Positions 41,972 through 51,877 are shown, numbered from the stretch's first letter. The stretch: 64,000 nt of DNA from Clostridiales bacterium (GCA_012520645.1 JAAYNV010000066.1:21683-85682); one strand, 5' to 3'. Notes: generated from the letters alone by a model not told the origin. Numbers and translations: made by a program.

Positions 41972-42676
41972 ATGAAAATACTTCTTGCAGGCTATCCTGA
42001 AAAAGTATTCCGTTATCAGACCGCCTTAACACTTGCCGGAATGGAACATATGCTCTGCGACACCGTCTGCCCTGATATTTCTGTCTGGCAGGAGAATGTC
42101 TCTGCTCTTTTGGCGCTTGCTTCCTCCTGCGACGGCTTACTGTTGCCCGGAGGTTCGGACATTGATCCGGCTTTCTTTCAAGAACCAAACCTGGGTTCCA
42201 GAGACATTGACCGTCCGCTCGACGAACTGCAGTTTTTTCTGTTAAGCCATTTTATTTCCGGACAAAAACCCGTGCTCGGTATCTGCAAGGGCATGCAGAT
42301 CATCAACGTCTTTTTCGGTGGAACGATCCTGCAGCATATGCCAAACGCGGCTGCCCATGCCTTTGACGGTGCCGATAAAGTGCACCCCGTCCATGCTCTG
42401 CCTCTATCTTCCAACAGGCTTTTTCCGGGTATCCTCTACGGTACTGACTTTACGGTAAACAGTGCCCACCATCAGTGCATCAGCCGCCTCGGCTTCGGAC
42501 TTTCCGTTACCCTGCGCGCCGATGACGGCACACCGGAGGCACTCGTACACAACACCCTGCCGATTCTTGGTATCCAGTGGCACCCGGAGCGCATGTGCGG
42601 TACCTGGCGCAGAAACGATACGGTAGACGGACTGGCGGTCTTTCAATACTTCAAATCACTCTGTTCCACGGCATGA
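41972..42676 (+). CDS. Gamma-glutamyl-gamma-aminobutyrate hydrolase family protein (peptidase C26)
   Basis: The 234-aa class I glutamine-amidotransferase-like hydrolase has LPGGSDIDPAFF, the nucleophile elbow GICKGMQIIN (Cys near residue 104) and GIQWHPERM with the catalytic His-Glu pair. Relatives of PuuD split gamma-glutamyl compounds in polyamine or folate metabolism. No polyamine genes are near, so the substrate is open. RBS AGGAG; the gene ends at a bidirectional terminator. Confidence 0.88.
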   Translation: MKILLAGYPEKVFRYQTALTLAGMEHMLCDTVCPDISVWQENVSALLALASSCDGLLLPGGSDIDPAFFQEPNLGSRDIDRPLDELQFFLLSHFISGQKPVLGICKGMQIINVFFGGTILQHMPNAAAHAFDGADKVHPVHALPLSSNRLFPGILYGTDFTVNSAHHQCISRLGFGLSVTLRADDGTPEALVHNTLPILGIQWHPERMCGTWRRNDTVDGLAVFQYFKSLCSTA

Positions 42677-42735
42677 ATCCGTATCGGAAAATCGGAATAC
42701 GCTCCGGATAAAATGCCTGCAGTACTGACATTTAC

Positions 42736-42780
42736 AAAGAAAAACAGCAAAGGCTTTCTCACCTCTGCTGTTTTTCTTTT
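42736..42780. terminator. Bidirectional terminator between the C26 hydrolase and glmS
   Basis: AAAGAAAAACAGCA (from 42736) pairs with TGCTGTTTTTCTTT (to 42779) around a short GC-poor loop; T runs exist on both strands for the two convergent genes. Confidence 0.9.
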
Positions 42781-42843
42781 GGACAGACATACCCAACTGT
42801 TTTCTCTCTTTTCCGATATCTCATTTATTCTTTCTTTTTATTT

Positions 42844-44664
42844 TTACTCTACGGTTACCACCTTAGCTAGATTTCTCGGCTTATCCACATCAAAGCCCTT
42901 ATCTGAGGACACATAATATGCCATCAGCTGCAGTGCCACCGATGCCGGAATAACCATAAACTCGTCACGCAGATTCGGCAGGGTAAAAATTTCAATTTCC
43001 TGCCTTAAGGACTGAAGCAATTCCCCTTTGATGAACAGGATGACTCGCGCTCCTCTGGACTGCACTTCCTTGATATTGGAAATCTCCTTTTGCATAATAC
43101 GGGTCTGTGTCACCACTGCCACAACCGGCGTATGATTCGTAATCAGCGCAATCGGTCCATGTTTTAATTCGCCCGAAGCATACGCTTCGGAATGGATATA
43201 GGATACCTCCTTTAACTTCAGGGAGCCTTCCAACAACAGCGAATAATCCAGACCTCTTCCAATCATAAAAAGATCCTTTGCCTCCAGAATATTCTTGGCA
43301 ATCAGGTGGATTTCCTTTCTGCGCTCCAGAACCTTTTCAATCGCAGACGGCACACGCTTAAGCTCTGCAATGTATTCCTTTACCTGCTTCTCCTTCCATA
43401 CACCTCTGACCTGTGCCATTTTCGCCACGATCAGATAGATCAATGCAAGCTGCGTCGTATATGCCTTGGTGCTTGCCACCGCCATCTCCGGTCCCGCATC
43501 CGTATACAGCACATATTCGCTCGCCCTTGCGATCGAGCTGCCTTTCACATTAATAATGGCAAGGCTCCTTGCGCCCTGTTTTCTGGCATACTTAAGCGCC
43601 TCCAGCGTATCAATCGTCTCCCCCGACTGGGAAATGGCAATAACTAACGTCTTTTCGTCCACGACCGGATCAGTGTACATATATTCCGATGCAAGTTCCA
43701 CATCCATATGCATGTTCAGAATTGACTTCACCAGAGACTGTGCAATCAGACCTGCATGCATAGCCGTTCCGCATGCCACTACACAGACTCTTTCACAGTT
43801 TACAAACAGGCTGTCCGGTACACCGTCCTCCGTAAAGTCCGGCATTCCGTCCACGATACGGTTCTGAATCGTATTCTGGATGGCCTCCGGCTGCTCCATA
43901 ATCTCCTTTTCCATATAAAACGGATAACCGCCCTTATCGCTGCTGTTAAGTCCCCAGTTTACTTCCATATACTCCGGTTCTACGGCTTTTCCCTGCATAT
44001 CACTTAAAGCAATACCATCCTCGGAAAGCTCCAAAAGACAATATTCCGGCACGACAAAATAACGGTTGGTAAAACGGCATAATGCCGTCACATCCGATGC
44101 CAGCATACATCCCTCTTCGCTCTGGGTTGCCACGATCGGACTGACATTACGAATGGAAAAAATCCTGCCCGGAAAATCCTCAAACAGAATGACTAACGCA
44201 AACGTACCCTGTAATCTGGAAACAGCCTGATAGATCGTCTCACGTGGGTTTCCGTTGTAAAGAGCATTTAAAACAGCTGCCGCCACTTCACTGTCCGTCT
44301 CAGACTTTAACTGCCCATTCAACCGGTATTCCGCCGCAAGCTCCTTGTAATTCTCGATGATACCGTTATGCACTACCGTCACCCTGCCTACCTGATGCGG
44401 ATGCGCATTGACATTGCTCACACCGCCGTGGGTTGCCCATCTGGTATGACCGATACCGCACTTTGCATGAATTTCCTCATCTGCACACACTCTTTTCAGA
44501 TCACTGACACGTCCCGCACATTTAAAAATCTGTATTTCCTCTGCCTCTTGATCTGATACGGCAATACCGGCACTATCATAGCCCCGGTATTCAAGGGATT
44601 CCAGTGCATCTAACAGGATTTCCTTCACTTCCTCTTTTCCTGTATATCCAATAATACCACACAT
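42844..44664 (-). CDS. glmS: Glutamine-fructose-6-phosphate aminotransferase (isomerizing)
   Basis: The 606-aa enzyme starts MCGIIGYTG, with Cys2 as glutaminase nucleophile after Met removal, then EYRGYDSAGIAV, GHTRWATHG, two SIS isomerase domains (SQSGETIDTLEALKYA) and the conserved end DKPRNLAKVVTVE. It makes glucosamine-6-phosphate for peptidoglycan. A GlcN6P-sensing ribozyme lies in its leader, giving feedback control. Confidence 0.97.
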   Translation of the reverse strand: MCGIIGYTGKEEVKEILLDALESLEYRGYDSAGIAVSDQEAEEIQIFKCAGRVSDLKRVCADEEIHAKCGIGHTRWATHGGVSNVNAHPHQVGRVTVVHNGIIENYKELAAEYRLNGQLKSETDSEVAAAVLNALYNGNPRETIYQAVSRLQGTFALVILFEDFPGRIFSIRNVSPIVATQSEEGCMLASDVTALCRFTNRYFVVPEYCLLELSEDGIALSDMQGKAVEPEYMEVNWGLNSSDKGGYPFYMEKEIMEQPEAIQNTIQNRIVDGMPDFTEDGVPDSLFVNCERVCVVACGTAMHAGLIAQSLVKSILNMHMDVELASEYMYTDPVVDEKTLVIAISQSGETIDTLEALKYARKQGARSLAIINVKGSSIARASEYVLYTDAGPEMAVASTKAYTTQLALIYLIVAKMAQVRGVWKEKQVKEYIAELKRVPSAIEKVLERRKEIHLIAKNILEAKDLFMIGRGLDYSLLLEGSLKLKEVSYIHSEAYASGELKHGPIALITNHTPVVAVVTQTRIMQKEISNIKEVQSRGARVILFIKGELLQSLRQEIEIFTLPNLRDEFMVIPASVALQLMAYYVSSDKGFDVDKPRNLAKVVTVE

Positions 44665-44747
44665 AAATATTTCCTCATCTTTCTCTATATAAAACTATGA
44701 ACCTCTTTTTGAAAAAAATACAGTTTCCTGTATACCTTCATTATACC

Positions 44748-44888
44748 GTATTTGTTTTGCAGTCACCTGCATATTTGCCGGTATATCCCGCACTGAAGGC
44801 AGTACGGAAGGGCATCCGCCGAATTTTCGATCACCCTTCTCCTCGTCAACCTGCCGGGCGTTCTTCTTCCCACAGGTACATGGCGCTA
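44748..44888 (-). ncRNA. glmS ribozyme (GlcN6P-activated self-cleaving riboswitch)
   Basis: On the minus strand the leader shows the invariant segments AGCGCC (at 44888-44882, with cleavage expected before the G), GGTTGACGAGGAGAAGGGTG, ATCGAAAATTCGGCGGATGC and GCAGGTGACTTGCAAAACAA in the ribozyme order, between the promoter and glmS. This matches the Firmicutes glmS ribozyme. Product cleavage exposes the mRNA to decay when GlcN6P is high. Confidence 0.96.
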
Positions 44889-44962
44889 GATGAGAAAACA
44901 GTTGTTGTAATATATTGTCCGCCTTTTTCCACTATATGCAGTTGTCATGGTTCAACGTCCTT

Positions 44963-44991
44963 ACTATACTAAATGTTTTCCGGTTTGTCCA
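44963..44991 (-). promoter_or_regulatory. glmS promoter
   Basis: TGGACA (44986-44991) and TATAGT (44963-44968) on the minus strand are 17 bp apart, placing the transcript start near 44957, about 69 nt upstream of the ribozyme cleavage site. Confidence 0.72.
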
Positions 44992-45033
44992 GAGCTTTTT
45001 CCCGGAGTACGGGGCTTTACTATCCCCGTCCTC

Positions 45034-46425
45034 CTATCCCTTGCGCAGTCCCTTCGGATAGTGGTTCTTCATAATACCGCCTGCAAACTTTCCCCACCCC
45101 AGACTGTAGCCATCCACAGTGATCAAATACCATCCTTTTTCTCCTTCCGCCGGAAAGGTCTGCCCGTTTAAATAGGAGCGCACCGTTCCATCCTCTGTCG
45201 ACAGATTCCAGGTTCGGTATACATCCTCCGCTTTCAAAAAAAGTGCAAGCGCATGTGAAGGTTCAAAACGTCCCTTTTTGAAAGTGCCCAGATGAAGCCC
45301 CGGACGAAGTACCTTCAGTCTGTCAAGAGACGGCATTTCTCCCGGGGTCAGGTAAAGCTGTTCGCCAAAAGAAACAAACTCCCCACTGCCATCTGCAGTT
45401 TTTTCCCTCAGACCATCCGCCCCCATCCGCAGGGTATCTTTGCAAAATTCTTCAAATTCCTGCATATCTGCGCCTTTCTTAACCGTTTTACGCTCTGCCG
45501 GAATCTGACATTCATCCTCCTTCCCCTTGATCAGAACTGCTGCAAAATGCCCTTCTCCGCGCAGCTTATGTGGCCAGAGCCGTATTGCTCTTTCCAAATG
45601 CTCTGCCGGCTGTGCTGTCCATTCCGCTACTCCACCGGACATACCGTCCACTTTCTCTGTTTCAAGCAAAGTAAATTCCGGATGTCTGACCATCAAACGG
45701 CTGATGCTGCCTTCATTTTCTTCCGGTGCGAAGGTACATGTGGAATAAACCAGTCTTCCGCCCGTCCTTAGCATCACCGCCGCACAATCCAGAATGGCAT
45801 CCTGCCTTTCGGCACACAGTCTTACATTCTCTTCACTCCACTCACTGCAGGCTTCCTCGTTCTTACGAAACATTCCCTCCCCGGAGCATGGTGCGTCCAC
45901 CATGATCCTGTCAAACCATCCCGCAAAACGGTCCGCCAGCCGCTCTGGCGTTTCATTTAAAACGATGGCATTACAGATTCCCATGCGTTCAATATTCTCG
46001 GAAAGAATCTTTGCTCTTGCCGGATGGATTTCATTACAGATCAGAATCCCTCTGCCCTGCATATCTGCTGCAATCTGTGTGCTCTTTCCCCCGGGCGCCG
46101 CACACAGATCCAAAACTCTTTCTCCCGGTTTCGCCTCAAGCAGCACTGCAGGCAGCATAGCACTCGGCTCCTGAATATAATACACTCCTGCCTCATGCAG
46201 CGGGTGCTTTCCCGGCTGGTCCTCCGGTTCATAATAAAATCCATCCGGGCTCCACGGCACCGGCTGCAGATGAAACGGAGCGGATTTGACAAACTCCTCC
46301 TTATCCGCTTTCAACAGATTGACTCGAAGTGACTGTTTTTTTGTACATTCATAACTTTTTAGAAATGCAGGATATTCCTCTTTTAACATCTCCTGCATTC
46401 GATTTTGAAATTGTTGTGGAAGCAT
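45034..46425 (-). CDS. RsmB/RsmF-type rRNA (cytosine-C5) methyltransferase
   Basis: The 463-aa SAM-dependent enzyme has the motif I-II region VLDLCAAPGGKSTQIA, catalytic DAPCSGEGMFRK and the second cysteine in STCTFAPEENE. A C-terminal PUA-like region follows (LSTEDGTVRSYLNGQTFP, GWYLITVDGYSLGWGK), matching the RsmF/YebU type of 16S m5C methylases. It is 34 bp after the GGDEF gene, possibly on one transcript. Confidence 0.92.
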   Translation of the reverse strand: MLPQQFQNRMQEMLKEEYPAFLKSYECTKKQSLRVNLLKADKEEFVKSAPFHLQPVPWSPDGFYYEPEDQPGKHPLHEAGVYYIQEPSAMLPAVLLEAKPGERVLDLCAAPGGKSTQIAADMQGRGILICNEIHPARAKILSENIERMGICNAIVLNETPERLADRFAGWFDRIMVDAPCSGEGMFRKNEEACSEWSEENVRLCAERQDAILDCAAVMLRTGGRLVYSTCTFAPEENEGSISRLMVRHPEFTLLETEKVDGMSGGVAEWTAQPAEHLERAIRLWPHKLRGEGHFAAVLIKGKEDECQIPAERKTVKKGADMQEFEEFCKDTLRMGADGLREKTADGSGEFVSFGEQLYLTPGEMPSLDRLKVLRPGLHLGTFKKGRFEPSHALALFLKAEDVYRTWNLSTEDGTVRSYLNGQTFPAEGEKGWYLITVDGYSLGWGKFAGGIMKNHYPKGLRKG

Positions 46426-46459
46426 AAGATTCTCCCCTCGTCCTTAATGAATAGCTGCT

Positions 46460-48091
46460 TTAATCTCTGTTCTTCTCTTTCATCCTTAATTTTTCCAGAT
46501 ACATTTTTTTATCTGCACGACGCATGGTATCCCGAAGGTCATAATCCTCCTGTGAATTGTATGCTTCATATCCACAGGCAATCTGCACCGGAAATTCTCC
46601 GGGATTTTTCTGATTATATTCCCGCACCCGCTCATTCAGCTCTGCCACTTTTCTTCCGCATTCCTCCTCCGAAATTCCGCTCACCAGAATACAGAACTCA
46701 TCACCGCCGATACGGCAGCACTTCCCGTTTTCCTGAAAGGTCTGTTGTATCAGCCGTGCACTTTCAATCAAATACCGGTCGCTCTTCTCATGACCTCTCG
46801 TGTCATTACACTTTTTCAGATTATTAAGATCACACATAAAAACAACGCTCTTCTCCGTTGTCTCCTCCTTCTGCTGCACATATTCCATATATGCCGCACG
46901 GTTATATACCCCCGTAAGCTGGTCGAAGTATGCCATTTTCTCATAGTGTTTTGCCTTAACACCGATTGCCATCAGCCTTTTTGCCTTTCTGGCTGTCCGC
47001 GCTCCCAAAATAATAATATACGCCAGAAACCCAACCATTCCCATGACCATGACAGGAGGTGTATCTGTCAGATAATAGACCGACAGATCCGCCAGCATCC
47101 CAAGCAGACATGCACACATACAAACCGCCATGATTTTCAGTTCATGATTCCATCCTGCCGTACACAGTTCATAAAACAGCATGGAAAACGCTACCACCAC
47201 AAGTGCCGCCATGCCGATATGATTGAGCCATAATGTCTGTCGGAAATCTGCAATTCCAAATACCTGCAATGCCAGTGAAACAAAGGAAATCAGCAGATTG
47301 CCCGCACAAAGAAGATACCAGACTACACTTTCCCTTGTAGAAAACATTTCCTTGAAAAACAGCACAAATGGTACCATTACCAGAAGAAGCATACAAAAAG
47401 GGATATATGATACTGCCGGTATATGCCGCAATACCAGGGCGGTAAGTCCCATATCAAACAGCTGCCAGATACCGATAAAAAGTGCAAACATTCCCATCAT
47501 CAGAAGACTCTTGTCCACTTCCGCATTTTTCCAGTTATAAAGCGTAAAAAAGATAAATATCAAGCCTGCGAAAATCGCTGCCACACTCAAAACCAAAGAC
47601 AGTATATTCTCCCGAATGATTTTTCCATAAATGTTAAACCGGGATCCAAGATAAAACTCCGGGATGCTGTTCCTCGTTTCCTCATATACCGGAGTCAGGA
47701 TTACTGTGATTTTCTTTCCGTTATCCCCCGGATAAATCGGAATAATATTCCAATTATTTCCAGGTGTTCGGCCAAACCAGTTGTCTTCGGAAACATTCAG
47801 GCTGTAGACCGGATTTCCCTGTATCCACACCTCCACATTCTGATGCAATGTCTGAAACATCAGACAACTTCCCTCTCCTGTTCCGTTTACCTGCATAGTG
47901 TACTCCGTACGGATTCCAAACGGAGCTCCCTTATCCTCTCTTTCCCGGCTTTCATACTCCGTCAGTTTCCGATAGCCCTGATCTCCCCTTCGCTCAAATA
48001 CCTCATCCTTCGTTCCCACACAAAGGCAGAAAATCAACACCAATACACAACCGACACATAACAGATATAATATATGTATCGCTCTCTTCAC
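46460..48091 (-). CDS. Membrane-bound diguanylate cyclase with exterior DISM-like domain
   Basis: The 543-aa protein has an N-terminal helix, an exterior jelly-roll-like domain (about 30-160) of the 7TMR-DISMED2 type, seven further membrane segments (about 165-385) and a GGDEF domain (about 395-543) with intact RIGGDEFC. No RxxD inhibitory site is visible before the active loop. It should make c-di-GMP in response to an exterior signal. It forms a natural counterpart to the EAL enzyme at 20640-22316. Confidence 0.9.
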   Translation of the reverse strand: MKRAIHILYLLCVGCVLVLIFCLCVGTKDEVFERRGDQGYRKLTEYESREREDKGAPFGIRTEYTMQVNGTGEGSCLMFQTLHQNVEVWIQGNPVYSLNVSEDNWFGRTPGNNWNIIPIYPGDNGKKITVILTPVYEETRNSIPEFYLGSRFNIYGKIIRENILSLVLSVAAIFAGLIFIFFTLYNWKNAEVDKSLLMMGMFALFIGIWQLFDMGLTALVLRHIPAVSYIPFCMLLLVMVPFVLFFKEMFSTRESVVWYLLCAGNLLISFVSLALQVFGIADFRQTLWLNHIGMAALVVVAFSMLFYELCTAGWNHELKIMAVCMCACLLGMLADLSVYYLTDTPPVMVMGMVGFLAYIIILGARTARKAKRLMAIGVKAKHYEKMAYFDQLTGVYNRAAYMEYVQQKEETTEKSVVFMCDLNNLKKCNDTRGHEKSDRYLIESARLIQQTFQENGKCCRIGGDEFCILVSGISEEECGRKVAELNERVREYNQKNPGEFPVQIACGYEAYNSQEDYDLRDTMRRADKKMYLEKLRMKEKNRD

Positions 48092-48185
48092 TTTACTCCC
48101 TCTCTTACTGTCATCTTATCCGTTTCATATGCCACTTTATTCTAGCATAATACCTGGAAAATCTACAATATTTTTTTGTGTTCAC

Positions 48186-49998
48186 TCATCCCGGCAGACT
48201 CTCCGACAGACATAATGCTCCGTATCCAACCCTGCTATTTGGATATTCCCCTTCTCCCCGTATCGGTCTGGCTCCCCTTCGCAGATAGGCTTTCACCTTC
48301 TCACCGTATAAAAACGGATCGTTGCCCCGCACGATGCCCCACTCCATCATCAGCGCCGCCGCCCCCGTAACAAAGGGCGTGGCAAAGGACGTCCCGGTCA
48401 GACTTTCCGTACCTCCCGCTCCGTCACTGATTATAATATTCACGCCCGGCGCCACCAGATCCGGTTTCACTCCTCCTCCCGCAACCAGCTGTCCGGCACG
48501 GCTTTCCAACACGTATCCCCGTCCGGAAAAATCTGCATAAGCACCGTATAAACTATTATAGGCGCCTACTGTAATGACCTTTCCTGCAGTAGATGGAATC
48601 GTAAAGGTTTCCTCCGGATTCGGAGAAAAAAAGCGGGTGCCGCTGTTTAACACCTCGCTGCCCGGCAGATAAAACCGGTAATTGCCAGTCACGATCCTGA
48701 CCGGATCCAGTTGGAATGTCCACACCCCCGGCGTAATGTAATCCCCTCTCGGAATAAAATCAAAAAAAATCTCCTGATCGATTGAATAGGGTGACGGCTC
48801 TCCGATATAGATCAACAGCTCTGTCTCATCCATCATAAGCCGCACTGTCCCCGGTCTTGTCGTGTCAATGGTCTGAAAGGTTCTGTCCGGTGAGATAAGC
48901 GTAATGCGGAATACATCAGCATATTCCTTCCAAAACTGCACATTGACCCCTCTTTCATACGGCGCTATGGAAAGCTCAATCTCTCTGGATTCTGTTGCCT
49001 GCCCTGCCGTATGTCCTCCCGCCGCCCCCTCATTTCCACTTCCGACGCAGATCACATTTCTACCGATTTCCGATACATTATCCAGAAACCGTTCGATCAG
49101 GGAAGTCCCGTCATGAGCGCCATACGTATTGCCAAAACTTAAATTAATGGCTGCCGGACGTCCTAATTCCTGCGCCTTCTTCACTACATAGGTCAGTGCA
49201 CGCATCAGCTCTGTTGTCCGGGGAAACGATTCTTTCCCCGGTATTCCAAGCTTTACTACAATCAGTCCGCTCTCCGGTGCCACGCCCGGATATCTTCCGT
49301 TCGAAGAAAGCCCGTTTCCTGCTGCAATCGCTGCCACTGCAGTTCCATGTCCTGATATATCTGCAGTAGGAAGCCTGTCATTTCTTTGTCCTGCCCTGCC
49401 TGCACCCGGGAACCTTCCTGCTTTCCCTGACTCTTCCCCCCTCCGTCTCCAATGCAGCATTTATTTGTTCTCCGGTAAATTCCACGCCGCTCAGAAATCC
49501 TTCCGGCGGGGTCATTCTTTTTGCCTCGTCTGCGGCAAGTGACTGATCCCACAGATACAGTATCCGACTGCTCCCGTCCCGGTTTCTGAAGTCCATGCGC
49601 GTGTAATCAATTCCGGAATCAATGACCGCCACAATGACACCCTCCCCACTCAGATACGGCTCCCGTATTGTAACCGGTGGGATGCAGGATGCTTCCTTTG
49701 CCTGCACAATCGAAAAAAAGAGCCGTTTCGGCATCTCAATATACTCTACCTCATCCAGCTCTGCAAAGGATCTAAGCAGACTCTGCGGCAAAGTCACGAT
49801 GGCATATCCTGCAATCAGATTTTCCACCTGAATCGGAGAGCCTGCAAGTCTGCTTAAATCCCCATTATATTTTACAATTACCTCCCACCTTTTCTCTCCC
49901 TCTGCGTATGCCGTATCCAGAACCGACGATTTCTCCCGTTCCTCCTGTGTAGCATCCAACGCCAGATTTAAAAGGTTTTCCAGCTTCTGCGAATTCAT
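48186..49998 (-). pseudogene. S8 (subtilisin-like) serine protease split by a frameshift in a G6 tract
   Basis: Two overlapping frames together encode one 603-aa subtilase. The upstream frame (49378-49998) carries the N-terminal part and catalytic Asp in VIVAVIDSGIDY; the downstream frame (48186-49460) carries the His in ISGHGTAVAAIAAGNG, the oxyanion Asn region ICVGSGNEGAAGG and the Ser in GTSFATPFVTGAAALMMEWG. The break is at a run of six G (C on the plus strand at 49436-49441); removing one G joins the frames at ETEG-EESGK. No signal peptide. Similar to Clostridia Csp-like and other S8 proteases. Lesion, slippage switch or sequencing error are all possible. Confidence 0.88.
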
Positions 49999-50061
49999 GG
50001 CATATTCCTTTTTTGTCTTTCCTTTATCCTATGCTGCCTGTATGCCACATGCGCATTCTGT

Positions 50062-50361
50062 TTATGTAGGTGGTAATTTTTTATTTTTGATATCTGCTGA
50101 TATCGGAAGCCTTCCTCCGCCAGACCGCGCCAGTATCAGCATAGCCCCCCGTTTTTCGTTGCTTTCCTGTTCTGCCAGTCTTTTCTCAATAAACTGCCGG
50201 TCCAATGCCCTGCGCTGCTCTCTGTTTCGTCTGCGGATTCGTTCCATCCGCTCCATAAAACTCTCTTTTCGTCCTGCATCAGACTGTTTATCAACCTTAC
50301 AAACTGCCTCCTTCAGTCTTTCCTGCGTCTGAAGCTGCATCTGAATCATACTATCGAGCAT
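50062..50361 (-). CDS. 99-aa charged helical protein, function unknown
   Basis: The 99-aa product begins MLDSMIQMQLQTQERLKEAV and continues with a highly charged, likely coiled-coil middle (MERMERIRRRNREQRRALD). No Cys pair, signal or membrane part. I prefer the ATG at 50361 (AAAGGG upstream); earlier ATGs would overlap the FliD-like gene. It sits between the FliD-like gene and the S8 protease on the same strand. Not a family I recognise. Confidence 0.55.
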   Translation of the reverse strand: MLDSMIQMQLQTQERLKEAVCKVDKQSDAGRKESFMERMERIRRRNREQRRALDRQFIEKRLAEQESNEKRGAMLILARSGGGRLPISADIKNKKLPPT

Positions 50362-50383
50362 AACCTGACACCCTTTTTCCATA

Positions 50384-51151
50384 TCATACAAGCCAGTTTC
50401 CCAATATACTATTATAGGAAGTACTGCTGTTGCCATAGCCCGTATTATTATAGCTTCCGTAGCTGTTATAACCGGAATAATACGGGTTGCTCTGGTTTGC
50501 CATGCTGCTTACCGCACCGGCTTCCGCATAAATGCTTCGAATGCTTACCTTTCCGGCAAAGGAAGACGTACCGTCAAATAATGCCCTAAGTTCATCCACC
50601 GCTGCCTTTTCCAGCTTTTCTGTATCAACTGCCAGTGTTCCATCCTTCTTAGCTGTAATACCGACCTTTGAAAGCTCTGTCTTTGCCTCTGACACATAGG
50701 TTTCAAGCTGTGTCAGATAAATATTGTTGAGACTCCCTCCGGTCTTTTTCATATTGGTAATCATCCTATTATAATCTTCCACAAATTCGCGGATTTCACC
50801 GGTCAGTTTTTCCGTATTCTGATCCTTAACCGCCTTTGAAAACAGGGAATCCTCTCCAGTCTCCAAAAGTTTTTCCGCATGTTCTCTGAGTCCGGATGCT
50901 GCCTTCTGCGTATTTTTATACAGCGTCTGACCGATTTGTCCGGTTCCTGCGCTGCCGTAAAGGCGCGAACCTGTCAGTCCACTCACCCGTCTGGATGTAT
51001 TACTCCTGCCGGATATATTACTATTTCTGGAGGTTCCGTTTCTTCTGCTGTAAACCGAAGAGGCAATCCCGGTATATCCCTCGCTGCAATTGCCCGCTGT
51101 CTGCGCCCTCCTCGTATAAAAATTGCGGAACATGGATGATGTAACTCTCAT
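50384..51151 (-). CDS. FliD C-terminal-domain-like protein
   Basis: The 255-aa protein starts MRVTSSMFRNFYTRR, has a Ser/Arg/Gly-rich low-complexity region (about 20-75), a helical part, and a region (about 115-215) that reads like FliD C-terminal domain: IREFVEDYNRMITNMKK, VGITAKKDGTLAVDTEKL, LRALFDGTSSFAGKV. The end is Tyr/Asn/Ser-rich (YNSYGSYNNTGYGNSS). The N-terminal FliD domain is missing and no other flagellar structural gene is nearby. It may be an adapted surface or cap protein; that is inference. Confidence 0.7.
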   Translation of the reverse strand: MRVTSSMFRNFYTRRAQTAGNCSEGYTGIASSVYSRRNGTSRNSNISGRSNTSRRVSGLTGSRLYGSAGTGQIGQTLYKNTQKAASGLREHAEKLLETGEDSLFSKAVKDQNTEKLTGEIREFVEDYNRMITNMKKTGGSLNNIYLTQLETYVSEAKTELSKVGITAKKDGTLAVDTEKLEKAAVDELRALFDGTSSFAGKVSIRSIYAEAGAVSSMANQSNPYYSGYNSYGSYNNTGYGNSSTSYNSILGNWLV

Positions 51152-51163
51152 ATGCTTCCTCCC

Positions 51164-51679
51164 TCACACCTTTTCTTTTAGTTTCAAATATAGTAAATAA
51201 CGTTCTGTAAAGCCGTGATATTTCTGTTTGGATAAAAATATCACATCGCCTCCGTTAACCGTAATGCTGGTACTATCGTAGCTTTCCACTGCTGCCAGAT
51301 TGACAAGATATCCTCTATGACACCGGTAAAATCCTGTTCCCAGCTTTTCCTCAAAATCAGAAATTCTTCCATAACATTCCAGGCTCTGCTTCCTCGTATG
51401 GACAATCAGTTTTCTTCCGCTGCTTTCTACATAAAGAATATCTTTTCTTGCTACCCTCTGATAATTACTGCCGTTTTTAATCAAAATAGGCTCCGTTTTT
51501 CTGCCCGAAACCTCTTTAAACTTTGTTCCGTCCAGCATAATAATATCAAATGGAGTATCTGCTGCCAAAAGCTTTCCTGCATCCTCGAATCGGTGCAGCT
51601 TGTATTCCTGCCCAGCTGCGGTCAGCAGCGATTCAATATACTGCCCTTCCTGCATGTCACATATTGCTATTTGTACCAC
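51164..51679 (-). CDS. LytTR-domain DNA-binding response regulator with shortened receiver
   Basis: The 171-aa protein has a receiver-like half (MVQIAICDMQEGQYIESLL to FDIIMLDG, about 1-58) and a LytTR domain (about 75-165; RVARKDILYVESSGRKL, CHRGYLVNLAAVESYD). The receiver stops after the beta-3 Asp region; the beta-4/beta-5 part with Thr/Ser and Lys is missing, so normal phosphorelay is doubtful. GTG at 51679 is chosen because GGAGGAG is 6 nt upstream and family members start at this point. It starts a probable operon with the FliD-like gene 12 bp downstream. No histidine kinase is adjacent. Confidence 0.87.
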   Translation of the reverse strand: MVQIAICDMQEGQYIESLLTAAGQEYKLHRFEDAGKLLAADTPFDIIMLDGTKFKEVSGRKTEPILIKNGSNYQRVARKDILYVESSGRKLIVHTRKQSLECYGRISDFEEKLGTGFYRCHRGYLVNLAAVESYDSTSITVNGGDVIFLSKQKYHGFTERYLLYLKLKEKV

Positions 51680-51772
51680 TCTGACTCCTCCCATGTTTTC
51701 ATTGACATAATATGTTTCGTTCACCTCTTAGACGCTTTTAACACCTTTGTCATGAAAACCTTCTTTTTTGTA

Positions 51773-51822
51773 ATGAAAAAGGTATTATCGAACCGCACAC
51801 TCTATGCGTTCCAACAATACCT
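51773..51822 (-). terminator. Terminator after the coiled-coil protein gene
   Basis: On the minus strand GGTATTGTTGGAACGCA and TGCGGTTCGATAATACC form a 17-bp stem with G-U pairs and a 7-nt loop, followed by TTTTT. It separates the coiled-coil gene from the LytTR operon. Confidence 0.85.
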
Positions 51823-51877
51823 TCCATGGCTTTTTCACTGATCTGATTATTCTAATATCTTTCTATACGATGTCTTT

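Noticed and set aside
47423..48061. A 212-codon plus-strand ORF opposite the GGDEF gene
   Set aside because: Antisense shadow of an intact membrane protein; no RBS or domain.
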